Positions 39,505-49,447 of a DNA stretch of 64,000 bases are shown one piece after another. Positions within the stretch are counted from its first letter, which is position 1; each line of letters starts with the position of its first letter. The DNA lies in contig MLAK01001115.1 of the NCBI GenBank assembly GCA_001839685.1, positions 66,337 through 130,336 of the forward strand, in the 5' to 3' direction. Position numbers and translations under genes: made by a program. Under the pieces are notes generated by a model. The model searched no databases, was not told the DNA's origin, and saw nothing but the letters and a program-made list of their open reading frames with translations. This DNA comes from Tritrichomonas foetus (Eukaryota; Parabasalia; Tritrichomonadida; Tritrichomonadidae).

Positions 39505-40913
39505 TTGTTTCAAGTGATTTATGATTCGCCAAATTCTACATTCAAATATTTAAATACTATCACAAATAAATTTTTATATGGTATTGAATTACTTTGGTTT
39601 CATGGAATGTACTTAGAATTTTTGTTTTCATACTTCGACTTTTTATGAGAGATTTTTTTAAATTTGAATATGTATTTAATAAAAATTGTAGTAAAAACTT
39701 TTTGTGAGCATAATAATTAGAGAAGAAAATTTAAAAAAGCAACAATCACAAATATGAAATGCTTTTCTTTTCTTAAAATTATAAAATAATATCAAAGAGA
39801 AAGATAAATAGCTTGAAATACCATATATTCGACTAAAACACGTGAAATCATGGAAAAAATCAGGTTATCTGTCAAGCTTTTCTTTGTTTTTGTTGTTCTT
39901 TGAAAATTGATACAATTTTAATCTTACTTGAGAAAAATATAATGGCCTGGATTTATTTCTAATGTCTTTAGATTTCTGATAAAATTCTCAGAATTATTAC
40001 AAAAAGCATAGTTAATCAATTGTAAGTATTTTTCCCAAATTGTGAATCGTTTTTCATAGTTTTCGGAACTTTTTCTATGGTACTAAACTCGATATTTTCA
40101 ATCATTCATTTCATCGTAAAAATTAAATTAACTTCACACAAACTTGGATTTAGTTATAACTTTTATCCACTTTTATGTGATATAGCATTATTACTGAAAA
40201 TATCGATAGAAAAATTAAATTAACCAATAATTTGGTGAAATAACTGTAGATAGCCGTTAAAATTTCTGAATTTTTATCTTCAACAATGAAACTTTTTGTA
40301 AAAACCTAAATTTACGTATATTGAAAAAGTTCACCTATAACTATTCATTTCTAAAAATTATGTTTTTCTATATTGAAAAAATAAGACCTTTTGAATTTTC
40401 AGAAATAATAAACAGATATCACTTTAAAGGGAGATATCTTGGTATTTCTATTTCATTTTTATGATATTCTTCTAAAATATTATTCTGTTAATGATTAAAG
40501 AAGAATTGTGATTGATTTTCAATACAATTATTGTCAACTCCAATCTTGGAGTTCCTACATTTTAATTTTCACAGCTAAGATCAATAAAATACCATCAAAT
40601 ACGTCACATTTCCATTATCTTCTCTCATCGAATATTTCTCGTTTTTTCATCCAACATTCTGCATATCAATTTGAAATTGCTAAACCTAGAAAAAGCTAAT
40701 ATACAGAGACACAACATGATGTCAAAATGTGGGATTAGAATCACATATACATCTTAAAAACATCATGGTAACAAATTTACAGTCAGCATTATTTCTCATT
40801 TCACTGTAAAATATGTTTTCAGTATTCAGCCAATTAGCATATCAAAAAGTTTCATATAAAATATTTGATAATTAGTTCTGAAATGTGAACACTTAACCTT
40901 AGAAAAAAGAAAC
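39505..40913. other. long divergent intergenic region
   Basis: 1.4 kb, very AT-rich. It holds AACTTTTTC (40067-40075) and GAAAAAGTT (40323-40331). A frame at 40508-40699 has no protein character. No gene is seen. Confidence 0.45.
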
Positions 40914-43900
40914 ATGATTTGCGAAGCCAATTCGACTTTTTTCTCAGTATTTTTCATTACCAACGCTCTGGCTTCTCAATCAATTTCTTTGTGCTACAAT
41001 TCGATAAATTTTCCACTCCGAAAAACCTTTTCTTTCGATTTTTCTCACGAATCAATAGAAATATTTGGCACAATTTCTCATTCTCTCATTTCGCAGGGAT
41101 TCGATATCATACTAGGATATACAGAAAATGCATCTTTTCTACTTACTTCTTCATCAGGCTGCATTCACGAACCATATGATAAAACTATTGATATCGTTTG
41201 TAAAGAAGGGGAAATATTGGAAAATAATATAAAAATTAAAAGTTGTGTTAATGTGAAGAAAGTTTTTCTTCTCATTATACTTTTTTTCTTCTTAATAATT
41301 AGTAGTTATTATTACCGTGAAAAACACATTTTAAAATCCATTCAAAATGATGCAAGTGTCAAATTTGGATCCAGCTATAAATACTATTGGCCCAGTGCAC
41401 AAAATCAATTAATTCAAGATTGTGTCAAAGAAAAAATTATTAAATCAAAAATTAATTCTGCTGATTTCAAAAACAATGACTACATTTTGAATAAAACAAT
41501 TTCTGTTCCATCAAGAAACTCCTACTTCAATGTTGAATTTGATGACATTCCATTTAAAACAACTATAAAAGACGTAAATTATTCTGTCAAATCACGGTAC
41601 ATCACTGATGAACTTGAAAAATTCACTTTAATTGATACAAATATTATTAATTCTGATATCGAAGAAGCTCAAATTCATCTTAAACATGATGATTTCTCAA
41701 TTAAAATAAAACCTTTATCAAACTCCCAGAAAATTCCATTTGGTTCTTCAAGTTTAATGGACAACTACACACTAAATGTAATTTTATATTTAGTTCGACA
41801 TTTATTAATTGTTGAAAATGAAGAAAACTTTAAATATTTATTAATGAGAGCCTCAGATAGACTTGCACTTGATGGTGTAGCTCTATATAAAATAGAATTA
41901 GGTCAATTTAAAAAACTTTACGATTTCATTCCAAATCCAAAAGTTGAAGAAATAATGGAATCATTTTTAAAGGAAATCACTTTTTCTCCATTTTTGAATT
42001 GCATTGTAAATGCACAAACGATAAATGGATATCGTGTAGCAGGAACGGTAACATGTCATTCATCAGTAAGATTCGCTTTTATTACTGCAAGTGAATCATC
42101 ATGCAGTTTAATGAGACATTCTGAAACAGTTTTTATGTCAATGTTTAGTTTTTTCGTACCAACTGTTTATCTTCAATTTTCAGATAATAACCCAAATAAA
42201 ACAAAATTATTGAAACTATTTCATAAATTAACTAGACCTTTCGATATTTATCAGATATCAATAGTGAATGGCCATATATATTGGGGATGTAAAAAAGATC
42301 AAGAGCGAATTTCAGAAATTTTTCAACTTTCGAAAGATCCAACTATGCTTCAAAGAAATGATTTTACCAAAAAATATATCGAAATTGATAAGAAAAAACA
42401 ACTAATAAAGCAACAACAACAAAGCGAATCACAACAGGAGCATGATTTAGAAATTAAATCGCCCATTTCTAAACGTAATCATCATGGTAATGATCATTAT
42501 AGTATTCACGAATGTAATTTGATCAAATGTCATTTTGATGAAAAAATTCCAGTTGAAACTTGCCAAATCAAAACTTTGACATCATCTCGAAATGCCACTT
42601 TGTGGAATATCGGTCCTTTTGTAACCCCATCAAAAGTTGAAGAAAATACCTTTGCAAGTATTTTCCATCCTGTTTTCTTTGATAACAAAGGAAAGATCAT
42701 GGCCCAAAATACACAATTGTTGAACTTTCGAACAATTTGTGAATTCCAAGATTATGAAAATGCAAATGTTCTTCATAGCAATTCCAAATTCTATGCACTT
42801 TTGAGGTTTAATAATCTTTTTTCTCGAACACCTTCATCATCATATTTGTCTTCTTCAAATATTCCAACTTTTCCCAAGTTAACTTCAGTTTCATCGTCTT
42901 CATCTAGAAAAAGCATAAATTCAATGAATTCTATGCAATTTCCAACCTTATCTAGTAATCTTCAAGATGGAGGTGCATTAATAGAAATAGCACAAAGAAT
43001 CGAAGAGCCAATGTTGATTGAATTTGAAAGTAAAAGTAGATTTGCTGTTTGGGTTGTAAGTTTTGTAACTCTTGATGTTGTAATGTCAGTGACAAATAAA
43101 CTCACAGCAAAAAAAATTGAACCAAGATTTTCATTTTTACTGGAAAATTGTCACAAAGACGATATTAAAATGATTAATGAAAGTATTGATCATATTAAAA
43201 TTGTATCATCAATATCACTTTTTATAGAAGTCAGATTAAAACTATATACAGATAATTATGAATGGTATCAAATTCTTTTAACTAGAAGTAATTCTTCGTA
43301 TTTGACAATGTTTGCCACAAATATTCATGAGCATAAACGAAGAGTCTCTCTTTTCCAAGAAATTGATCAACAATTATTAACTGCAATGAGATTTGGTAAC
43401 GTAATTTGTTTTTATTTCGATGATACGCACTTTCCATCTCGTGTGTATAATTCTGCAACTACACCTTACCAAGCAATTGATATTAATTGGACTACAATTC
43501 AATATAATATTCTAAGTGAAGCGCAAGAACAATTGACTGAAGTGTTTCAAAATACATTGGAAGGTGGACCACCATTTTCTGTTGAATGCCCTGCCATATT
43601 CAGTGAATTTAAATGGCTTACAATTCGTGGGGCTCAAATGACAACACCTGGACACTTACTTGGTATTATGTTGGATATCACGCAAATGAAAGAAGCAGAA
43701 AGATGCGCAATTGAAGCTAAGCAAAACGCAGAAGAAGCAATGAATGCTAAATCCAAATTTTTATTAAGCATGTCACATGAAATTCGAACACCATTATGTG
43801 GAATTTGTTCTTTAATTGACATGTTAATCACAACAAAATTGAACGATGAACAAACACAAATGTTACAAATTGTAAAGATGTCATTTACTCGATTAAATGA

Positions 43901-45476
43901 ATTATTGAATGATACTTTAGATCTTGCAAAAATTGAACAAAATGAAATGGATGTTGTCAATGTTAAATTTGAACCACAAGAAATATTAACAAATTTAATT
44001 CGTCCTTATTTTAAAGCAGCAACTGCCAATGGAGTTGAAATGTTTTCAAAAGCATCACCAAGACTTCCAAAAATGTATTATGGAAGCCCACATTGTCTTT
44101 CTCGGATATTCTCTAATATTGTTTCAAATGCAGTAAAATTTACTTCACAAGCAGGTGCTAATTCTGTCCTCAGTGCGCAAAAAGAATCCTCATTAGATGA
44201 TGACGAAATAGACAATAACCATAACACTAACAGAAGTAATGAAAATGTAGCTGAAAAATATCTTGGAAATAATGCGAGACAGGAAAAAGCGAAAAGAATT
44301 TCTATTTCTGTGAAAGATGATGAAGAAGGCCATCTTATCATTAAAGTGAAAGATACAGGTATTGGAATCAGTGAATCTGATCAACAAAGAATTTTTGAGA
44401 TTTTTACACAAGGTGATACTTTAATTACTCGACCATATGGCGGTCTTGGTGTTGGCCTTGCACTTGTTAAGAAAATGCTTGATTTGATAAATGGGAAATT
44501 ATATTTAAAGAGCGAAGTAGGAGTTGGTTCAAGTTTTAAAGTCATTTTTCCTTTTGAACCTTTACTTGTTCCCTACATTCCCAAAACTTTACTTTCAATG
44601 AATTGCCAAATTTTATATTTGACTGAAGAAAATATTTCTCCTCAATCTTTTAAATCATTGAAAAGGCTCACTGATTTCTATGGATTTGAAATTATACAGG
44701 ATGTGAATAAAGTTGATTATAATCGAATAGTACTAGTTACATTATCTAATTATAAAAAATTTAGAGAAACTAGTCTAAAAATAAAGAAAACTGCAAAAAC
44801 AAACGTCATATTACTGCATGTTTCAAATGAAGGTGTTGATGATCCTGAATTTTATTCAATAATCAAGCCATTCAGGCTTGATTTCATTTCAACTTTTCTA
44901 TCGCATATTTTGTGGATGAATAAACGAAGCATAAATGAGCAAAATGATAAATCTTCACCATATGAATTAAAGGATGATAATAATAAAATGGTTCGCTTTA
45001 CAGAATTAAATGACTCCTTAATTCAAGGAAATGAATCTTCTCCTGATAAGAAACAGAAAAACATGAATATCTTTTTCAATTTACGTGTTTTAGTCGTGGA
45101 TGATGATAAAACGAACCAATTCATAATGAAAAAGATTCTCGATAAATTAAAATGTTACTACACTGTTGCCAATAACGGAATTGAAGGAATTTCGTCTTTG
45201 AAAGACGAAACATTTGACATTGCTTTCATTGATCATCAAATGCCCTTTATGGATGGTCCAACAACAACTAAAAATATCAGGGAAAGTAAAGCTGTTTACG
45301 CCGACATTCCAATCATTGCAATGACTGCAAGCGTGTTAAAAGAAGATGAACAAACTTGTTTAGAAGCAGGAATGGACTTTGTTTTGATAAAGCCTGTTAC
45401 ACTAGAGAAAATAACAGAATTTATAACAAAAGGAATTGAAGTTGGAAAAAAAAAGAGAGAAAATGAGAAAATATAA
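40914..45476 (+). CDS. membrane-bound hybrid histidine kinase with receiver domain
   Basis: A 1520-residue two-component hybrid kinase. Residues 1-22 look like a signal peptide, a short ectodomain with cysteines follows, and 117-133 is a membrane helix. The cytosolic part has a long region of unclear fold, a PAS/PAC-like segment ending in GIMLDITQMKEAE (about 920), then HisKA with SHEIRTPL (phosphoacceptor H955). HATPase_c has the N box (FSNIVSNAVKFT), G1 (DTGIGIS) and G2 (GGLGVGLALV). An acidic insertion lies between N and G1. The receiver domain (about 1388-1510) keeps DDD, phospho-acceptor D1440 in FIDHQMP, T in AMTAS and K in LIKP. All catalytic residues are present, so activity is expected. 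No phosphotransfer protein or DNA-binding regulator is nearby. Confidence 0.95.
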   Translation: MICEANSTFFSVFFITNALASQSISLCYNSINFPLRKTFSFDFSHESIEIFGTISHSLISQGFDIILGYTENASFLLTSSSGCIHEPYDKTIDIVCKEGEILENNIKIKSCVNVKKVFLLIILFFFLIISSYYYREKHILKSIQNDASVKFGSSYKYYWPSAQNQLIQDCVKEKIIKSKINSADFKNNDYILNKTISVPSRNSYFNVEFDDIPFKTTIKDVNYSVKSRYITDELEKFTLIDTNIINSDIEEAQIHLKHDDFSIKIKPLSNSQKIPFGSSSLMDNYTLNVILYLVRHLLIVENEENFKYLLMRASDRLALDGVALYKIELGQFKKLYDFIPNPKVEEIMESFLKEITFSPFLNCIVNAQTINGYRVAGTVTCHSSVRFAFITASESSCSLMRHSETVFMSMFSFFVPTVYLQFSDNNPNKTKLLKLFHKLTRPFDIYQISIVNGHIYWGCKKDQERISEIFQLSKDPTMLQRNDFTKKYIEIDKKKQLIKQQQQSESQQEHDLEIKSPISKRNHHGNDHYSIHECNLIKCHFDEKIPVETCQIKTLTSSRNATLWNIGPFVTPSKVEENTFASIFHPVFFDNKGKIMAQNTQLLNFRTICEFQDYENANVLHSNSKFYALLRFNNLFSRTPSSSYLSSSNIPTFPKLTSVSSSSSRKSINSMNSMQFPTLSSNLQDGGALIEIAQRIEEPMLIEFESKSRFAVWVVSFVTLDVVMSVTNKLTAKKIEPRFSFLLENCHKDDIKMINESIDHIKIVSSISLFIEVRLKLYTDNYEWYQILLTRSNSSYLTMFATNIHEHKRRVSLFQEIDQQLLTAMRFGNVICFYFDDTHFPSRVYNSATTPYQAIDINWTTIQYNILSEAQEQLTEVFQNTLEGGPPFSVECPAIFSEFKWLTIRGAQMTTPGHLLGIMLDITQMKEAERCAIEAKQNAEEAMNAKSKFLLSMSHEIRTPLCGICSLIDMLITTKLNDEQTQMLQIVKMSFTRLNELLNDTLDLAKIEQNEMDVVNVKFEPQEILTNLIRPYFKAATANGVEMFSKASPRLPKMYYGSPHCLSRIFSNIVSNAVKFTSQAGANSVLSAQKESSLDDDEIDNNHNTNRSNENVAEKYLGNNARQEKAKRISISVKDDEEGHLIIKVKDTGIGISESDQQRIFEIFTQGDTLITRPYGGLGVGLALVKKMLDLINGKLYLKSEVGVGSSFKVIFPFEPLLVPYIPKTLLSMNCQILYLTEENISPQSFKSLKRLTDFYGFEIIQDVNKVDYNRIVLVTLSNYKKFRETSLKIKKTAKTNVILLHVSNEGVDDPEFYSIIKPFRLDFISTFLSHILWMNKRSINEQNDKSSPYELKDDNNKMVRFTELNDSLIQGNESSPDKKQKNMNIFFNLRVLVVDDDKTNQFIMKKILDKLKCYYTVANNGIEGISSLKDETFDIAFIDHQMPFMDGPTTTKNIRESKAVYADIPIIAMTASVLKEDEQTCLEAGMDFVLIKPVTLEKITEFITKGIEVGKKKRENEKI

Positions 45477-45915
45477 CTGTTATGTTTTTGAATTCATGAA
45501 TTTTTTTTGTTTGTAAAATATCGCGCGATTACTATAACTTTTCCTTTTCTATTTTTATCATATTTGATTGTTGATTAATCATATTTTTTATTGACATTAA
45601 AATCAAAAATAGAAACCTCCTTTTGATAAAGTTCAAAAGATTTCATAGTTTAATATACATGAGTAAGATTAAGGGTTATATCTCTATGATCATCAGATAA
45701 GTAGTCAAAACCAACAATCAGACACAATTTTTCCGAGAACTTGAAGGTACTTTTTATTGTTAATTATTTGGGCAATCATTGGTTCAGAATTTTTGACAGA
45801 TTTCATCTGAAAAGTTCCACAAATTCTGAAAATAAATGTTGACAAGTATATTAACACACAAACCAAAAAAATGCCAACTATTGAATTTCTTTCATCATAA
45901 TTTTCGATCGAGATA
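45477..45915. other. intergenic region, no gene seen
   Basis: 439 bp. A TCATC lies about 20 bases before the next ATG and could be its initiator. A near-match to the intron 3' signal (45851-45862) is rejected. Confidence 0.45.
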
Positions 45916-47733
45916 ATGGGAAGCTCTCCCTCTTCAGCTCAAAAATTAAGAGTGTGTGGATTAAATACATACTCTCAACTTGCTGTTAATTCAAATCAGA
46001 CTTTTAAAAACGATATTCCTTTCGTATGTCCACCATTGGGCGTTAATATTGACATTTCGACACTCAATTCGTTTTCGACATTTAGAGGGCATTCAGTATG
46101 GGTCAACAAAAATGGAGAAGTTTATGGAATTGGAGATAATCGCCAAAGATTGCTTGGAATTCCAGATCGCAGGATTTTCAAAGAGGCCGTCCGAATTGAA
46201 ATTCCAGGAAATACAGAAAAAGTTGTATCGGCAGTATGCGGATCTTCTTATACGCTTTTCTTAACCGAAAATGGAAATTTAATTCTCACTCAAGATTTTC
46301 TTGGTGATGAGCCCTCAGACTATATCAAAACGTTTAAATTTGATTCAAAAATGGTTCAACTCTTTGGAGGAAGTAGAATTCAAGGAGCAATTGATGAAAA
46401 TGGTGATTTCGTAATTCTTGTTGATAATAAATTTAATGTTATTGATCCAATTAAAGTTCATCTTCCTGAAAAAACTGTACAACTTGCTTGTTGTTGTAAC
46501 TTTGTATGTGCACTAACTGAATCTGGTCAAGTCTATGGAAATTATCGATTTAACAGATACATCAAAACATGGGACATTTTCAACAACAAAAATCGGAACT
46601 TCGTCGAAGCAAAAAAATTGAGTGGAATTAAAGTCACATCAATCGTTGGTACTTCCCATCATTGTATTGCTGTATCAGATGATGGTCGAGCCTTTGCAAT
46701 TGAAGATGAAGTTTGTTGTCACTCAACTGGATTGAATATATCTCTGAATTCAAATGATTTCACTGAAATTTCTTCTTTGAATCAACACAAAATTGAATTT
46801 GCGGCAGCAGGTGAAAACACCTCATTTTTTGTTACAGACACTGGCAAAGTTTTGGTGTGTGGAGAAAACCAATACGGACAACTCTTTACAACCACTCAAA
46901 CAATGATGGAATCAATTCAAAAAAATGATGGAAAAAGCATAACAAATGAAAACTATAAAGATAATACTGTTATTATTAAATTGAAGTCTAATGAATCAGA
47001 AATCAATTCAATAAATGACGTGAAATATCTTGTGCCTGGTGATGGAATAACTTTAGCATTAATTAATTCAAATCCCCCTGAATACATGCCAAACTTAAAC
47101 AAACTTCTATTCAATAACATTCTTGAAGCCAAAAACGTCGAACAAAATTTAGAAATAGACAAAAAAACAGAAAAAGAAGAAGAAAATAATGATTTCTCAG
47201 AAGTGCTGAGATCATTGAAACATCATAGTTCAAGGAAAAGAAAAAGTCTCATAAAAAGAACATATACGAAAGAAGAAAAGAAAGAATTGAAAAGAAAATT
47301 CAAACAGGCAGATTCTGATGGAAATAAATCACTCGATATTGATGAATTCACGAATTTTATCAGCACTGAATTAAATATAAACAGGAATCTTTCTCCTTTG
47401 ATTTTTGAAATCTGTGATAAAGATGACAATGGATCAATTTCATTCAAAGAATTCATTTTTTTCACTGAATTGCATTCGGAATTTGAAAATGAAGAAGTTC
47501 TTTTTAAGGCATTGTTCACGAAACTTGATAAAGACAATGATGGGTTCCTTAAACGTGAACAACTTATTCGATTCATTAAAGCTACAAAGTTACTTTTTGA
47601 GGTACAACTTCCTATTAAAATTACACCAGAAAATATAACGAATTTCCTTATACAAACGTATGATAGTAATGGTGATGGAAAACTCTCGTATGATGAAATG
47701 CTGACTTTCTTCAAAGAATATTTCATTGTATAA
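45916..47733 (+). CDS. RCC1-repeat protein with four C-terminal EF-hands
   Basis: A 605-residue protein joining two modules. Residues about 10-400 are RCC1-like blades (for example GEVYGIGDNRQRLLG and GKVLVCGENQYGQL). After a basic, charged linker (about 410-455), four EF-hand loops follow with good calcium ligands: DSDGNKSLDIDE, DKDDNGSISFKE, DKDNDGFLKREQ and DSNGDGKLSYDE. The N-terminus MGSSPSS fits an N-myristoylation site. A calcium-dependent, membrane-associated regulator, perhaps acting on a small GTPase, is inferred. RCC1 and calmodulin-like domains in one chain are unusual outside protists. Confidence 0.9.
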   Translation: MGSSPSSAQKLRVCGLNTYSQLAVNSNQTFKNDIPFVCPPLGVNIDISTLNSFSTFRGHSVWVNKNGEVYGIGDNRQRLLGIPDRRIFKEAVRIEIPGNTEKVVSAVCGSSYTLFLTENGNLILTQDFLGDEPSDYIKTFKFDSKMVQLFGGSRIQGAIDENGDFVILVDNKFNVIDPIKVHLPEKTVQLACCCNFVCALTESGQVYGNYRFNRYIKTWDIFNNKNRNFVEAKKLSGIKVTSIVGTSHHCIAVSDDGRAFAIEDEVCCHSTGLNISLNSNDFTEISSLNQHKIEFAAAGENTSFFVTDTGKVLVCGENQYGQLFTTTQTMMESIQKNDGKSITNENYKDNTVIIKLKSNESEINSINDVKYLVPGDGITLALINSNPPEYMPNLNKLLFNNILEAKNVEQNLEIDKKTEKEEENNDFSEVLRSLKHHSSRKRKSLIKRTYTKEEKKELKRKFKQADSDGNKSLDIDEFTNFISTELNINRNLSPLIFEICDKDDNGSISFKEFIFFTELHSEFENEEVLFKALFTKLDKDNDGFLKREQLIRFIKATKLLFEVQLPIKITPENITNFLIQTYDSNGDGKLSYDEMLTFFKEYFIV

Positions 47734-47847
47734 ATAGATTAAACCAATTTTTACTTCACAGAATAATGATAATCAAATATTTTTTTGAAATCGATAACAA
47801 ACCATATCGACGATTTCAAAACGTCATGACTCAATGAATTATTATGC

Positions 47848-47879
47848 ATAATAATGTTATATGCATATAACATTATTAT
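47848..47879. repeat. 32-bp perfect palindrome
   Basis: Each 16-base arm mirrors the other around ATG|CAT with no spacer; the core is GTTATATGCATATAAC. It lies 115 bases after the stop of the RCC1/EF-hand gene and could form a hairpin in RNA or a cruciform in DNA. Confidence 0.9.
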
Positions 47880-47977
47880 TTCAGACAATAAACAAAAGTA
47901 TGAATACATTAATAATTCATGAAGGGATCTTTTTTTGATTTATTATGAAAATGAATATCTTACTTACATTTGTAGTA

Positions 47978-48034
47978 TTTGAGGTGGTAAGCATATCCTG
48001 TTGAAAAGGCAACAGGAAGCATCGCAACCTTAGA
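47978..48034 (+). ncRNA. candidate structured RNA or conserved element: stem-loop
   Basis: An outer stem pairs 47978-47985 with 48027-48034 (8 pairs, two of them G-U). An inner perfect stem pairs TCCTGTTG (47996-48003) with CAACAGGA (48010-48017) around the loop AAAAGG. The two are separated by an internal loop. A T6 run follows at about 48088-48093. The sequence is more complex than its surroundings. It matches no RNA family I know; a repeat or pseudogene remnant is the alternative. Confidence 0.3.
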
Positions 48035-48134
48035 TTTGATTAAAGAGGACTATTGTACATTTCCTATGACAAAGTTTGGAGTTGACATTTTTTCATCTTT
48101 TGGGGAGACTTATTGTATAATATTAATATCAAGA

Positions 48135-48241
48135 CTGTGTGTTAGTTGATAAAATTCAAAATATGGCTCGGAGAGGCCGTTTCGTCATTTTCGGACTGGG
48201 GCGGCACATGTTACTCTTCAGCGCATTTTGTTGAAACATAC
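48135..48241 (-). other. orphan spliceosomal-type intron signature (107 bp)
   Basis: In minus-strand sense the stretch starts with GTATGT (48241-48236) and ends with ACTAACACACAG (48146-48135). These are the trichomonad 5' splice site and the fused branch point/3' splice site. The 107-bp length is within the known range for T. vaginalis introns. No intact coding frame flanks it on either side. Its interior is richer in G and C than the surroundings, with GCCGTTTCG (48176-48184) able to pair with TGGGGCGGC (48197-48205) in plus sense. Confidence 0.7.
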
Positions 48242-49396
48242 TTCGTTATATATAACAATATATCAATACCGATCTTGAATTGCTCCAAAATAATGAAGTG
48301 ATATTCCCATCAAACGATACCTCACAAAATTTAGCTAAGCCAAAGTATTGAAAATCATATGTTTGGATATTCAAAGCGAAAGCAGTTAAATGTTCTTTGT
48401 TTGTAACTTTTTCGAAATTTGTGGTATTTTTTAATTGGGAAGTTACTACTTAAAAATCTATCAATAATACTAAGTTATGATCATTCTGGAAAATAGTTAA
48501 TGATTTTTTCAGAAATATTATTTTCTTTTTCGAAAGATATGGTTATTTTGTGAATAAAAACAAATCTCTTATGTGAATGAAATAAATTCATCCATCATAC
48601 AACATGAATTTATTTACTAAATAAAATTTCGGATTATCATTGGTATCACCCCATTTGTTTATTAGAAATTATGTTGAATGATTTTTCTATTCTGATAAGA
48701 GTTAAACTCATGTTAAATCAATCTTCTCAAGAAATCGATAAAATCTCTATTTCCAAATCAAATGATGAACAATATTTTCATTTTTTTGAAACCAAAAAAG
48801 ACCCTACTATTCGAATCAATAAAAAAGGACAGATTTAAGTTTGAATAGATAAAATTATTTATGAGATTGATCTTACTTATATAGGTAATTAATAAGAATT
48901 ATACTAGCACAGTAATATTAAACGATTTTCCAGAAGGCTTTTTATTTATTTTTACTGATATTGAATATATTACTCAGCTAGTTAAACCCACTATTAAAAT
49001 CTCAGCATTCACTTCGATTATTAATTGACGAGTTATACATTCCCAAAGATTAGCTGATTTAATTTATACAACTTCGTTCATTTTCAAACGCTTGAATTCG
49101 TCAATTGTATTCTACATGAAACACATCACATAATAGATTTATGATCACATCTCTTTCTGATATGAAATGAATAAATGTTAATTCAACTTTCTTATAAATC
49201 ATTTATTTTAATTTATTTTTATTCTCGATTCTTTTGGCAACAATATATAATTGAAGCACAAGGTCTAATAAAGATACGTCCATCTGTCAAGCTATCAATT
49301 TTGAAGAAACCTGAAGAATTGTCAGCAGAAAAGAATAATGACATATCACTTCTAATCTTGATGTTCATAAGTATTTAAAAAGTTCTTATGCTATAC

Positions 49397-49405
49397 AACT
49401 TTTTC
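49397..49405 (+). promoter_or_regulatory. AACTTTTTC motif upstream of ankyrin gene
   Basis: An exact copy of the recurrent 9-mer, 43 bases before the ATG at 49448. A TCACC about 30 bases before the ATG may be the initiator. Confidence 0.35.
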
Positions 49406-49447
49406 TTAAATTTCACCAAAAATTTGATTCTTACAGATTAAAATTTG

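Larger units (their letters stand above)
47734..49447. other. long gene-poor region with palindrome, hairpins and orphan intron
   Basis: 1.7 kb with no intact gene. It holds a 32-bp palindrome, an unusually structured stretch at 47978-48205 that is GC-rich for this DNA, and exact intron signals on the minus strand (48135-48241). A frame at 49175-49378 lacks protein character and is not called. Confidence 0.7.

Noticed and set aside
45851..45862. TTAACACACAAA, near-match to the intron 3' signal
   Set aside because: It lacks the terminal CAG and the ACTAAC branch point, and the downstream gene is complete without splicing.
47960..47969. TTACTTACAT, like a U1 snRNA 5' end (also in minus sense at 60502-60511)
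   Set aside because: No U1-70K loop, Sm site or U1-type fold follows in either place.
49175..49378. Possible small gene of 67 codons
   Set aside because: Composition is that of AT-rich non-coding DNA, it has no recognisable domain, and it lies in the promoter region of the ankyrin gene.
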